DNA from: Pelargonium cotyledonis
Taxonomy: Eukaryota; Streptophyta; Magnoliopsida; Geraniales; Geraniaceae
Direction of reading: 5' to 3'
NCBI GenBank assembly: GCA_036897625.1
Contig: JAYMTA010001399.1
Coordinates: forward strand, 1 to 20,161
Length of the DNA stretch: 20,161 nucleotides
This document shows positions 1 to 9,143 of this stretch, piece after piece. Positions within the stretch are counted from its first letter, which is position 1. Each line of letters begins with the position of its first letter. The notes under the pieces were generated by a model. It made no database searches and was not told the origin of the DNA. It saw nothing but the letters and a program-made list of their open reading frames with translations. A program made the translations under genes and the position numbers.

Positions 1-160
1 ATTCCGTTAACTTTGACGGAAAAAGTGTGTTACACGTTAAATGACATCTTTAGGGGTGGTAAAAGTAACATCATGATTTCTAGGGATGGTATGTGTAATA
101 AGCCTATTTAAGAGGGGAGGTACGTGTAATTTTCCCTAATATTTATGTTACTTGTTACCA
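1..160. repeat. Unassigned repeat fragment, possibly a DNA-transposon end
   Basis: No coding signal is visible. Three related short blocks with the pattern 'GGGRTGGTA..GTRTAAT' recur at about 51-70, 80-100 and 112-130. The first bases carry a CCGTTAACTTTGACGG palindrome-like motif of the type found in subterminal parts of plant Mutator-like and other TIR elements. Only one end is in the window, so the element cannot be delimited. It could equally be an ordinary diverged repeat. Confidence 0.3.
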
Positions 161-1077
161 GTCAATAGACAATGGAGGTATGGTTATTGTTGACTAACAT
201 TTTCTTGGGTGCTATGCCGCGACATGGAAGCAAGATGTCACGACAATGAGGGTCTATGCAACTCATGAGGATCCATTCAAGGTGATTTTTGCCCATTTTC
301 TGAGGCTTGATTTTGCCAAGGCTTTGTGAGGCTTGCTTGAGTATTTTAGGCTCCCTTTGAGTAGCTTGTGACCTCCTTGGTGTCTTTCTATGTTCATGCA
401 CTCTTTGAAGGGTCTAGTCAACTTTGTGTCACCTAGCCTATTTTGTGGCGTTTGGCTTATTTGGTGTCTCCTAGCCTATGGCGCCTGGCCTATTTGGTGT
501 CACCTATCCTCTTTTGTCACGCCTGACCTATTTTGTGTCGCTTGGCCTATTGTTCGGTGTCTTGGTTTGGAGCCTTGTGTAGGGTGTAAGCTTCTACTCA
601 AAATGAGCTCTCGAAGCCTCCATGTGAGTTGAGGCATGCTTTGGTAGGTGCTTTTTGCCCCTTTTCTAAGGCTTGATTTTGCCGAGGCTTTGTGAGGCTT
701 GTTTTAGGATTTTTTGCTCCCTTTGAGTAGCTTGTGACCTCCTTGGTGTCTTGCTATGTTCATGCACTCTTTGAAGGGTCTAGTCAATTATGTGTCACCT
801 GGCCTATTTTGTGGTGTTTGACTTATTTGGTGTCTCCTAGCCTATGGCATCTGGCCTATTTGGTGTCACCTATCCTATTTTGTCACGCCTGGCCTGTTTT
901 GTGTCGCCTGTCCTATTGTTCGGTGTCTTGGTTTGGAGCCTTGTGTAGGGTGTAAGCTCCTACTCAAAATAAGCTCTCATAGCCTCCATGTGAGTTGAGG
1001 CATGCTTTGGTTGATTTGGTCAAGTCATGTAGTGTGGTGGCTTGACTTGGGTCTAGTCTAGCCCTTTACCAAGACAT
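150..1077 (-). mobile_element. Partial gypsy-type LTR copy, inverted relative to the LTR at 5117
   Basis: Read on the - strand, this stretch follows the + strand sequence of about 5160-5890. Shared landmarks are the block ending GAGGCATGCTTTGG (997-1010), which matches the complement of AAGCATGCCTCAA near 5213. The 'GCCTTGTGTAGGGTGTAAG' block matches the complement of the sequence near 5262-5280. The GCCGCGACATG motif near 216 matches the complement near 5800. It is therefore a second, older or diverged copy of the same LTR family in opposite orientation. No promoter or termination signal was recognised, and its outer boundary near 150 is an estimate. It contains no convincing gene: its open frames have low-complexity composition and follow the tandem duplication. 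Confidence 0.6.
281..1010. repeat. Tandem duplication of a 366-bp unit
   Basis: Two head-to-tail copies (281-646 and 647-1010) share nearly every landmark at a constant offset of about 366 bp. These include GAGGCTTGATTTTGCC, TTGTGACCTCCTTGGTGTC, CTCTTTGAAGGGTCTAGTCAA, TTCGGTGTCTTGGTTTGGAG and TGTGAGTTGAGGCATGCTTT. Each copy has a shorter periodicity of CCTATTTTGTG/CCTATTTGGTG phrases. The related + strand LTR near 5207-5470 appears to have only one copy, so the duplication is specific to this copy or was lost from the other. Confidence 0.85.
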
Positions 1078-1079
1078 GT

Positions 1080-1235
1080 TGGGCCAAGTGGTTAATATCA
1101 CTTTGGATTCCCTCTGAGGTCTCAAATTCGAGCCTCATTGTCGATGGAATGGGGTGGGGTTTAGGGTGACACTCCCTTTGGGAGTGATAAACATTGTTAC
1201 TTCAAGTATGATGTCCCGTTGCTTACCCAAAAAAA
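1080..1235 (+). mobile_element. tRNA-derived SINE candidate
   Basis: An RNA polymerase III A-box-like segment (GGGCCAAGTGGTTAA, from 1081) is followed about 40 bp later by a B-box-like segment (AAATTCGAGCC, 1124-1134). The spacing suits a tRNA-derived internal promoter. The sequence then loses tRNA resemblance and ends in a short A-tract at 1229-1235. This is the architecture of plant Au-like SINEs, which are moved in trans by LINE reverse transcriptase. No target-site duplication was found around the proposed ends. The element sits at the edge of the inverted LTR copy, where homology to the + strand LTR breaks off. Confidence 0.5.
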
Positions 1236-1478
1236 GGATTTGACTCCATATACTCGAGTCGGGTAACCCGAGTAATATTGGCTTGCCACGCATCGTCTTG
1301 TGAGTCGTTCTGAGACTTAAGATTTATTTGGTAGCATCAATTTCCCTCCTACTCTTAGCGACTCTGATTTATCGGTGTCACGTTGGATTAAGGTCATGGT
1401 CTTATGCTAGCCTTGCTTCATTGTGTCTTCGCGATTGATCTTTTAAAGGGGTTCATAGAGGGCCCTTAGGTCTTTTTT
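1236..1478. other. Non-coding stretch, nothing recognised
   Basis: No open frame, RNA gene or recognisable repeat boundary is visible. It contains a short inverted motif, ACTCGAGTCGGGTAACCCGAGT, near 1252-1273. It lies between the SINE candidate and the decayed - strand coding remnants and is probably part of the same old retroelement. Confidence 0.3.
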
Positions 1479-1790
1479 CTACATAGGGAGGTTGAATTCA
1501 TTCCAAGGGTAGGACTTATTCTTGGGTAGAGGCTCACTTGGGGAGTCTTGGCAAGGCCACCATAAATGTCCTTTAACCTTTGCCTTGGGTGGAGCCCACT
1601 TTGCCTTTGCGTTTGGAATAGGCACCCTTGGTTGAAGTGGGTGAGACGCCCTCCAAGCTAGACGAGCCTTGCTTCTTGGTCGACCTAGTGTCCGCCAACA
1701 TGATGAATGACACATGGTGCACCACTCCAAGTGCCGTCTGACGCTTCTCAAGACACTCAAATTCGCGAGCCAACCGAACTTCTCGGGACC
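1479..1790 (-). pseudogene. Decayed coding remnant, possibly retroelement gag
   Basis: The - strand has two overlapping open frames of 93 and 66 codons. The clearer one reads AREFECLEKRQTALGVVHHV, then a basic, Ser/Lys-rich stretch (TRSTKKQGSSS). Such a charged, low-complexity C-terminal part is common in plant retroelement gag-like proteins, but no diagnostic zinc knuckle or protease motif is visible. It lies in the same orientation as, and downstream of, the remnants at 2391-3165. I do not recognise the family with confidence. Confidence 0.3.
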
Positions 1791-2390
1791 ACTCTTTGTC
1801 TCCTAAAGAGGAAAATGAGAAAATACCCCATCAATATATCATAAAGAGCCCACAAAAATGCAAGGACGATGGCTCAAAAGTCAAAAACATGAAAACACCC
1901 ATCTTCATCTCGTGGGCTCTAACCAAAGCAACGACAATCCCAGCGTCGCGACGCTATCAGGCGGATCCAGCCCCTTTCATGTAGTATGTGACCAATCAAG
2001 CCTTTGGTCCTCCAAACCCCGATTCTGGCCAATTCTCATCATACAAGAGGACATTTAGAAGTCCCAAATAATTTATCTAAGTGGTGGAAGGCTCATATAG
2101 GCCCCCGAAAGTTCAAAGCCATCATAGCAAGGCATGCAATTTGAAAACTTGACAAAGGCAATAATAAATCCAACTAACATTCATCACTCAGCCTCTTCAA
2201 CGGGTGGGCATGTGCAATCCTTACACTTCTTCAGGAAGCAAGGGTTCTCTGGACCTTTATGAATGGTCTAGAAGAAGACCCTCCTGAGGGGTGTCGACCA
2301 TACAATGGGGCACATCTCAGGGTCGCCCAAACGAGTCGCTTCGGAATAATATTGTATGTCACTTCGAAGCAAATAGTTAATAATGAAGAC
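1791..2390. other. Decayed repeat DNA without recognisable gene
   Basis: Only short open frames occur on either strand and none shows a family motif. Base composition is similar to the flanking retroelement remnants. I see no RNA gene, terminal repeat or regulatory site here. Confidence 0.35.
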
Positions 2391-3165
2391 CTATGAGTGA
2401 CCCTTTAACCGACATGCCAAAACATCGATCGTTGCCTTGTCATACAAATAAGAGAAGACGAGTTTGTTGGTGCAAAGAAAGTGGTCACCTCTGGAACATA
2501 AGGGAAACCAAACCCCCACTTGGAGAGAACAAAGAATTTCCTCTCGGACCACCCTTGAAAGTGGTCCCGAGTCCATCTCTCAAATAAATTTGGACTCACG
2601 GGCCTCGCCAAAAAAGATTCATCACCTGGCTTCGACACTTAGAAGAAGAAGTACGCAAATAGGTTGACGGACGACTTCTGGCCGTGAAGACGACACAATG
2701 CGGTGAAGGCCACTAACCTCTTGATTGCGCTTAGATTTAAGTTATTTGGCAAGGTACCAAAGGAGACTATAACTCCCTCAATAAATGGATCAATATGGAG
2801 AGTGAGTCCAGCCACAAAGTGTGCCCAATATAAGGTTAACTTACCTGTCTGCCGATGTCCGAAGCGCTATCCGGCGCGCAAAATCTAAACACCTTTGAGT
2901 CAATCCCATGGGAGTTCCATTATTCCTCCAAGTCTTTCTTGACAACCAACTTGGTGTGGACTACCTCATCCATGCCCAAGAGAGTTGGGGGCGCCTTGGG
3001 AGGTTCGTCCTCCAAAAGGGGCTGGAGATAAATTCCCATCTGAACCTCAATGAGCCCATCTATGCTCGAAAGGCACTCGTCATCAACCGACATGACAAAA
3101 CTCTCCCTAACCGGCTCCCTAGCCATATCCAACGAAGCTCTACTAATCGGTGGACCTATCTATAG
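2391..3165 (-). pseudogene. Decayed retroelement-like coding remnants on the - strand
   Basis: Two - strand segments look protein-like. At 2920-3132 there is an acidic segment with SVDDECLSSIDGLIEVQMG. At 2405-2638 there is a segment with FERWTRDHFQGWSERKFFVL. The 'GW..+.FFV' signature resembles the gag-like or transposon-associated N-terminal region that plant gypsy relatives often carry ahead of a long charged coiled coil. That assignment rests on recall of the pattern, not on a search. Frames are broken between segments and no intact gene can be drawn. The minus-strand order (3579 leader, then these, then 1479-1790) fits one old element. Confidence 0.35.
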
Positions 3166-3579
3166 GCTCTGTCACGTGGTACTGCGTGTCGGGCCTCAGC
3201 GCTGAGATGCTAGTCATCTGATACTTAATTGGTCTGCTCTTCACCGGCGCTGCAACATTGGCCTTTAGCTCCCTATCCCAACTTGTTATCTTCTTTTCTG
3301 AGCTCCCCTCCTTGGTGGATTTTAGCTTGCTCAACCTGAAGTAGACATGAAACATATCACAAGCATAAATCGACCAAAAATGAGCTAATAAGTATAGAAA
3401 ACACATAAATTTCACAAAAAATGCCAAAGTTGCACATAAGTTCATGAGATGACAATGTGAGCAACAAATGATGTATCTAAAGACAAATAGGCTCAAAATA
3501 AGGTAAAATACACATGAACCGTGCTAGTTTTGGCATGATTTAGGGTCGGATAACTAGTGTAAAATATGAGTTATCAACA
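3166..3579 (-). mobile_element. Possible LTR or leader of a retroelement, - strand
   Basis: On the - strand the sequence begins TGTTGATAACTC at 3579, an LTR-like TG start, and continues as AT-rich non-coding DNA to about 3320. It then meets a purine-rich stretch (AAGGAGGGGAGCTC near 3299-3312) and more protein-like sequence. The - strand open frame at 3143-3496 is mostly hydrophobic low-quality sequence and does not look like a real protein at its N-terminal half. The junction at 3579 abuts the gag frame on the other strand. This suggests that one element inserted into or recombined with another here. The other LTR end was not found. Confidence 0.35.
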
Positions 3580-5085
3580 ATCTCCAACTGGGAGGTTCAC
3601 ACAGTAGTGACACCACAACTGGTGTCGATGAGGAAGATGTGGATGTTGATTCACCCTCTAGGTTGAGCATTAATCCATTGACTCAAGATGATCTTACAAG
3701 GGTGGAGCTGGCACCATCCAAAACTCTGCGAGATCAAATTCTCCCTTCTGATGCTGCGAATGTCTCAAATGAACAAACAATGCAACAATAATTTATTTAG
3801 TGGCAACAACAGTAAATTGTAATATTTCAGTAACAGAGGCAGCAGCAAGTTGAACGAGAGGGTGTGACACTTTTGTAGCAACAACAAAATATTGTTTCCA
3901 ATGAGGTAAATATGAATGAACATCAAAGAGTTCAAGTTTAAGAGAACCTATTATATCATCAGGCTTAACCTCCATAGAACGGACAACATGGAAAATAAAA
4001 TAATAATGGATGAGGTAATTTTGGGCAACAATTTTTCCCACCTCAGGTGAATTGGGAAGCAGCAGGGGGAATGGGTACAAGAACTCCCGCATCAAGAAGG
4101 GAATTTTGAGCTAAAGCTAATTATCACGCAATTCAAGGGTAATGGGTTGGAAGACTCAGTGTTCCACATGATCAAATACATGAGGTTCATTGAGAACTTG
4201 AATATTAATGGGATGTCATGAGATGTTGTGGTAAAAAAAATCCTTACTCTCTAGAATTTCGACATTTATCATGCATGGCATCACTCTCCTAAGCTCAATG
4301 GTGTTCCTACTTAGGTAAGTCTAGTACAATGAGTTTTTGACAAGTTCTCTTCTATCAAACAAAATAAAAAGATGATTTGGGCTGTCACAAATTTCCAACA
4401 ACATACTAGAGAATCATTATATGAAGAATGAGAGAGCTTCAAGGGAATGTTTGAAAGATGTTTGAATCATGAGATTTTTTAGAAGAAGAAAGTTTGAGTA
4501 TTCCAATATGGTTTGAACCCCATATTCCAGAACAATCTGATTGCTTCTTCTCAAGAATCTTAACTATCATGGACCTAAGATAAGGTCAAATTCATTATTG
4601 AGCTAGTTGCTCAAAATAGAACCAATCAAGATTCTTATAGGGGAGTTGCTTTATTTGGAAGCACTTATGATGAACAATGTATGAAAGTTATTGTTGAGTA
4701 GCTTGACACTATATTAGAAAATCAGAAGAAGATTATAAATCATGTAGTAGAGGTGATCAGCGCAGTGCAAGAAGTCGCAGTGGAACCATATGCTCTATTG
4801 TGTGTAGTTTGTAGCGGAAGACATGATCAAACAGAGTGCCCTCAATCCACAACATCAATCAATTTTGTGGGTAGTAGAAAGCATGAATTCAACCCACCTT
4901 ACAACAACATCTACAACCCCAGATGAAGAATTCATCCAAATTTCAATTATGGGAACCAAAATAAATAGATGCAACAAGGATGATAAGGCCAATTCACCAG
5001 GTCGAATGGGCTACCTAATTTACAAGAACAATTGCAGATTTTGAAGTACAATTATGATGCTACCCAAAAAATCATAAACCTCATA
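3576..5085 (+). pseudogene. Athila-like Ty3/gypsy gag pseudogene
   Basis: The frame opens without a start codon at the 3576 junction and stays open to a TAA at 3789. It holds an acidic stretch and then SKTLRDQILPS, as in gag N-termini of this clade. A glutamine-rich stretch broken by TAA/TAG follows. After one frame change (between about 3960 and 4105) a single frame runs from FELKLIITQFKGNG (4105) through a decayed capsid region (RESLYEE, then VFQYGLNP) to a retroviral-type zinc knuckle, CVVCSGRHDQTEC (4801-4839, CX2CX3HX4C). The Athila-typical tail INFVG, NPPYNNIYNP and HPNFNYGNQ comes next. Gag packages element RNA in virus-like particles. About a dozen stops interrupt the frame and protease/RT are absent downstream, so it is dead and truncated. 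The clade assignment comes from the motif set. Confidence 0.8.
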
Positions 5086-5566
5086 AATAGTCACAAGACA
5101 ACATGTGGCAGGACAATGTCACCCAGGTCACCTAACCTGGGTACATAGAGTCAATTTCTAGCCCAAGCCCAAATCAAGTCACAACACTACTTGGCTTGGA
5201 AAAATCAACTAAAGCATGCCTCAATTCATTTGGAAGCTAGAAGAGCTCACTTGAGTAGGACCCTACACCTTACACAAGGCAACACAACCAAAGCGCCACA
5301 AAATAAGCCATGCAACTCAACATAGGCCATACGACACAAAAGTAGATCAAAACCCTACAAAGGGCCCCATGAGCATAGCAAGACCCCAAAAATGCCTTAG
5401 GCTATGGACAAGTCTAGCCTAAGCAAAGAGGCAAAGACCCCATGGATAGCACACCCAAAATTAACCCAACGCAAAGGCAAAGGTTTCACATACCTCATTT
5501 GCAGCGACATTCAAGCACCATGCCACGACATGAAACCCTACGATGGCTAGTCAATGCAAGGACAAG

Positions 5567-5870
5567 CTAGTCAACGAAGGAGTACCCTCCAATTTATGCG
5601 GCATTAGCTCCTATGACACGTCATGTCACCCTACGCAAGCTAGTCAACGTCTGAGAAAGCTAATCAAAGGAAGTGCATGGCACCCTACGTGAGCCGGTCA
5701 ACGCATGATAACATACGTGAGCTATTCAACGCATGACACCCTACATGATCTAGTCAACGGAAAAGTACCCTCCAATTTTGTTGCGACATTTGGCTCACAT
5801 GTCGCGGCATGGTACCATATATACGTGAGCTAGTCAACGTATGAGGAAGCAAGTCAATGGAAGCATAGAC
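5567..5870. repeat. LTR-internal tandem repeat with period of about 183 bp
   Basis: CTAGTCAACG followed by AGTACCCTCCAATTT occurs at 5567-5595 and again at 5750-5778, an offset of 183 bp. Both copies continue into sequence related to 'GCTAGTCAACGTNTGAG'. Further shorter CTAGTCAACG/TATTCAACGCATGA phrases lie between. The second copy contains a TCGCGGCATGG motif (5802-5812) that also appears, reverse complemented, in the inverted LTR copy. Confidence 0.7.
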
Positions 5871-6347
5871 CTTGATTGTCGCAGCAATAGTCCATCCAGC
5901 ACAATTTAGCGTGTTTTCATGCCCTGTCACACAACGCGACACCCCTTGACCTCATATGGCACCCTAAGACTTTATGCACTCTTACAAGGCTGATACAAGG
6001 CTTTCACCTTACCGGATCACCTTCGAGGCGTTTCAACAAGCCCTCACCACATCAACACTCCCAAACACCTATGACATTGCCCCGTGAGGTAGAGGCTCAC
6101 AAATTGGTTAGACGAGTCATCTCATCATACAAGCCTACATGTAGAGCGCAAGCCTCTAGGCGGAGCATAACCTCCTCGGCACGTATAAGCAACATGCATG
6201 TCCAAAGAGAAAGAGAGGCCTAACACCACAAATGGGCTAGATGAGCACAATGGGCCAAATGGACCAAGTAGGCCTCGATGGTCCTCACATCTTTATCAAC
6301 CACTCATATATATGCCGACATGTACGTGTCACTAGGTGGTAAGAGCC

Positions 6348-6355
6348 TATAAATA
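6348..6355 (+). promoter_or_regulatory. TATA box of the gypsy-type LTR
   Basis: TATAAATA is followed by CCCCC and a pyrimidine-rich segment. This is the usual arrangement at the U3/R boundary of plant gypsy LTRs, where transcription of the element would begin some 30 bp downstream. Activity cannot be judged. The CACTA insertion now lies about 180 bp downstream. Confidence 0.55.
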
Positions 6356-6530
6356 TCCCCCTTCTTTTTAAGAGAAGGAGGTCCTCAATCTCAACTTCAT
6401 TATTCACATCCACTTATCTCTCTAGCATTCCTTCTCTAAAAAAGTTTTACAGGGCATTCGTGCTTACAATACAAGGACTTACTCTCATGCTTGAGGCGGA
6501 GTTCTGGTAACACCAACTCAGGTCTTTGTT

Positions 6531-6533
6531 CCT
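6531..6533. repeat. Left target-site duplication (CCT) of the CACTA element
   Basis: CCT directly precedes the CACTA terminus at 6534 and is repeated directly after the other terminus at 11966-11968. Three-base duplications are the hallmark of CACTA-superfamily insertion. Confidence 0.85.
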
Positions 6534-6546
6534 CACTACTAGAAAA
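6534..6546 (+). repeat. Left terminal inverted repeat of the CACTA element
   Basis: CACTACTAGAAAA pairs with the complement of the right end, CACTACAAGAAAA, with a single T/A difference at position 7. Confidence 0.95.
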
Positions 6547-6554
6547 TTTGTGAC

Positions 6555-6868
6555 TGGCTAGAGAAATTTAGAAAGGGAAAAAAATTCCCTAGCTAAATTT
6601 AATTTGGCTAGGGAGTTTAGTGAGTGAAAAAATTTTCCTACCAAAATTTATTAGAGAGGGAATAATATTGGCTACAGAAATTTTGGCACAAATTTTTTTG
6701 TTCCCGCTTTTTTTAGCTAGGGAAATTAGCGAGGGATCCCTAGCAAAAAATTAAAATTTTGATTTTGCGATGGATTCCCTAGCTAAATAAATTCCCTCTC
6801 TAATCATTATATTATTTTGCTTGGGTTCCCTAGCTATTTCCCTCTCTAATTAGTAAATTATTTTACTT
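6555..6868. repeat. Left subterminal repeat region of the CACTA element
   Basis: Many copies of a short motif around CCCTAGCTAAAT and its complement (GCTAGGGA, TTCCCTAGCTAAAT, GCTAGGGAAATTAG, TTCCCTCTCTAA) appear in both orientations. Such subterminal arrays are the binding region for the TnpA-type protein in En/Spm elements. There is no coding sequence. Confidence 0.85.
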
Positions 6869-8250
6869 GTGCACATTGTGTAGATTGACGCATGATGTAT
6901 TCGTTTTTGTTAAATTTTGTTCTGTTGGATATGTTTGTTACAAAAAATAGATCTTACGTGCAAAATTTCACCTCAATCGGCCGAGAATTGGTTCAAACCC
7001 AACCTATTTAAAATCGACGGTCCACGTCATTTTTTCCACGATCAAAGGGCGAAACGATGTCAAAATGTCCCCAAATTTTGTGCACGACACTTAGATCATA
7101 TAATCTACACATCGGGTTCTCGGAAAAAATTTAAATCAAACCCAAAAACATTAGTGGTCTCTACAACCCTACTTACTACTAGTTGGTAACTTTTCTAGCC
7201 AAGTACTAGTGCACATTGTGTAGCCGCATGTCGGATTCGTTTTTGTTGAAAATCCGTTCCATTGGATATTTCGGTTACCATAAATAGATTATACGTGCCA
7301 AATTTCATCTTCATTGGTCAATAATCAGTCCAAATCCAATCTATTTAAAATCAACGGTCCACGTCGTTTTTTCCACGATCAAAGGTTGAAACGATGTCGA
7401 AACGTCCCAAAATTTTGCGCACGACACTTTAAACATTTAATCTACACATCGGGTGCTCGGGAAAAATTTAAATCAATCCCGAAAACATTAGTGGTCTTTA
7501 CAACCCTACTTACTACTAGTTGGAATCTTTTATAGGCAAGTACTTGTGCACATTGTGTAACTGCATGTCATATTCATTTTTGTTAAAATCCGTTCCATTG
7601 GATTTTTCCGTTACCAAAAATAGATCATATGTATCAAATTTCATCTTCCAAATCCAACCTCTTTAAAATCGATGGTTCACGTCGTTTTTTTCATGATCAA
7701 ATGTCGAAACGATGTCAAAATGTCCCCAATTTTTTGCATACAACACTCAAATCATTTAATCTACACATCGCTTTTGGGAAAAATTTAAATCAAACTCGAA
7801 AACGATAGTGGTCTCTACATCCCTACTTACTACTAGTTTGAAACTTTTCTACCCAATAACTAGTACACATTGTGTAGCCGCATATCTTATTCATTTTTTT
7901 TTTTTTGAATTTTGTTCTTTTGGATATGTTCATTACCACAATTAGATCTTACCTGCATGATTTCATCTCATTGTTTGAGAATCGGTCCAAATCCAACGTA
8001 TTTAAAATCGACGGTTCACATCATTTTATCCACGATCAAAGGTCGAAACGATGTCGAAACGTCTCCACATTTTGCGAACAACACTTAAAACATTTAATCT
8101 ACACATCATGTTCTCGGGGGAATTTTAAATCAAACTTGAAAATGTTAGTGGTCTCTACGACCCTAATTACTACTAGTTAGAAACTTGTATAGCCAAGTTC
8201 TAGTGCACATTGACGGTTCATGTCGTTTTTTCCATGTTAAAAGATCCAAA
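6869..8250 (+). repeat. Internal tandem array of the CACTA element, four and a half units of about 335 bp
   Basis: Units begin with GTGCACATTGTGTAG or close variants at 6869, 7209, 7546, 7863 and 8203, giving spacings of 340, 337, 317 and 340 bp. Each unit carries ATTTAAAATCGACGGTCCAC, then CCACGATCAAAGG..GAAACGATGTC, then TTTAATCTACACATCG, and ends in CCCTACTTACTACTAGTT. The fifth unit jumps from its start to the ACGGTTCATGTCG segment, so it is deleted internally. The + strand open frames here (6917, 7314 and 7905) are the same decayed frame repeated with the array. They are a by-product of the repeats and not separate genes. Confidence 0.9.
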
Positions 8251-8618
8251 CGAACTCGGATCGCTCTCAAATTTAACACAGCCTCTTTTATTCATGTTTT
8301 CTTGAAATCAGGTGGTTCAAATCATTTTTATTTGATCCGAAATTAACATTGATCTATTTTTAACACTTACTCCTATTTTTTGTAATTTTATCTTAAAATT
8401 TAAACTCTCCTAAATTTTAAGTCAACAATTGTTTTCTCACCCATAAACTTGCTGTCCTTGAGATTTTTTTTAATAATTTCAGATCTTTTTATTTGATTTC
8501 ATACATTATGCAAACTTTTAAATTTCAAAATTTTCCCTCTTTTTTTAGAACAAATTTTATATGCACCCTTTGTTCCCACCTTTTCTCATTCTCCAAAAAA
8601 AAAAAAACAAAAAACAAG
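8251..8618. other. AT-rich spacer within the CACTA element
   Basis: Very AT-rich DNA without open frames or clear repeats, ending in an A-tract at 8595-8607. It separates the tandem array from the candidate promoter and may belong to the element's promoter region. Confidence 0.4.
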
Positions 8619-8710
8619 TATATAAGCTAAATTTCGTTCCTTTAGCAGAAACACTAGCCTCAAAATTCCTTCCCTAACTCTCTTATGTCTCTCTTTCTTT
8701 TCAAACCCAG
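8619..8710 (+). promoter_or_regulatory. Candidate promoter and pyrimidine-rich leader within the CACTA element
   Basis: GTATATAAG at 8619-8627 resembles a plant TATA box. About 45 bp later comes a pyrimidine-rich stretch (CCTTCCCTAACTCTC and TCTCTCTTTCTTTTC, 8669-8703), as in plant 5' untranslated regions. The orientation matches the gene remnant at 10841-11382. The long gap between them would have to hold leader and introns. The - strand open frame here (8586-8789) is the complement of this pyrimidine-rich leader and looks fortuitous. Confidence 0.35.
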
Positions 8711-8964
8711 AAGAGGAGGTAAAAGATAAAAACCAAGAAGGAAAGCTTGAGAAAATTCTGAATCCAAGCTCAAGGATGAGAGAAAACACAAAAAATCGAG
8801 AAGAAAAACGACGTTGCTACTAGAAACTTAACTCGCGCCTCCGCTCCATCATCTTCATTGAGACCATCGTTCGTTCCACATCCACATGAGACCCCAGATC
8901 TGCTCAAAGCAGCTGGATTTGCTACTCTTCTAGGCGATTTACACTAGTTCTGGCCATTCTAAGT

Positions 8965-9017
8965 TATCTTTTGTGCTTATGTTAGATATCGAGTTAGGTA
9001 TCTTTTGTGCTTATGTT
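8965..9017. repeat. Short direct repeat, 19 bp
   Basis: TATCTTTTGTGCTTATGTT occurs at 8965-8983 and 8999-9017, a spacing of 34 bp. It is a small tandem duplication within the CACTA interior. Confidence 0.75.
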
Positions 9018-9143
9018 GTCTTGGAAAGTTTCTAATAGTTTAGAGATATATCTTTATACACCTTTTTGGAGTTGTATCTTTGAAATATTGTTACAGATTT
9101 TGAGGACTTCCTTTCATTAAAACCTTGAGTGCTTCTGGGATCT

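Larger units (their letters stand above)
5117..6533 (+). mobile_element. Gypsy-type LTR, main part (interrupted by the CACTA element)
   Basis: The proposed LTR starts at TGTCACCCAGG (5117), right where the gag pseudogene loses coherence. It contains a promoter-like TATAAATA (6348-6355). A pyrimidine-rich leader follows (TTATCTCTCTAGCATTCC, 6415-6432), then CTTGAGGCGGAGTTCTGG (6491-6508), a phrase typical of the R/U5 part of plant Tat/Retand-type LTRs. The LTR is cut at 6533 by the CACTA insertion and resumes at 11966. Without that insertion it would be about 1.47 kb. Homology in inverted orientation to 150-1077 supports its being a repeated element. The exact start is inferred from the TG and loss of the neighbouring signal. 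Confidence 0.65.

Noticed and set aside
1080-1150. A functional tRNA gene
   Set aside because: A- and B-box-like segments are present, but the arms of a cloverleaf do not pair and no anticodon stem is formed. A SINE head explains it better.
2455-2520. A zinc-knuckle-like CWCKESGHLWN stretch on the + strand
   Set aside because: The cysteine spacing is wrong (C-x-C) and the final Cys is missing. The surrounding frame has no other gag feature, and the opposite strand gives a more protein-like reading.
3793-4095. A 100-codon open frame on the - strand
   Set aside because: It is the complement of the glutamine-rich gag pseudogene part, where CAA/CAG repeats keep the other strand open.
6917-8180. 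Three similar + strand open frames of 73-91 codons that look like a small gene family
   Set aside because: They are the same stretch of the tandem unit repeated by the array. They start at different places and end with the unit, and no motif or promoter accompanies them.
8586-8789. A - strand open frame rich in Phe, Ser and Leu
   Set aside because: It is the complement of a pyrimidine-rich leader and A-tract and has low-complexity composition.
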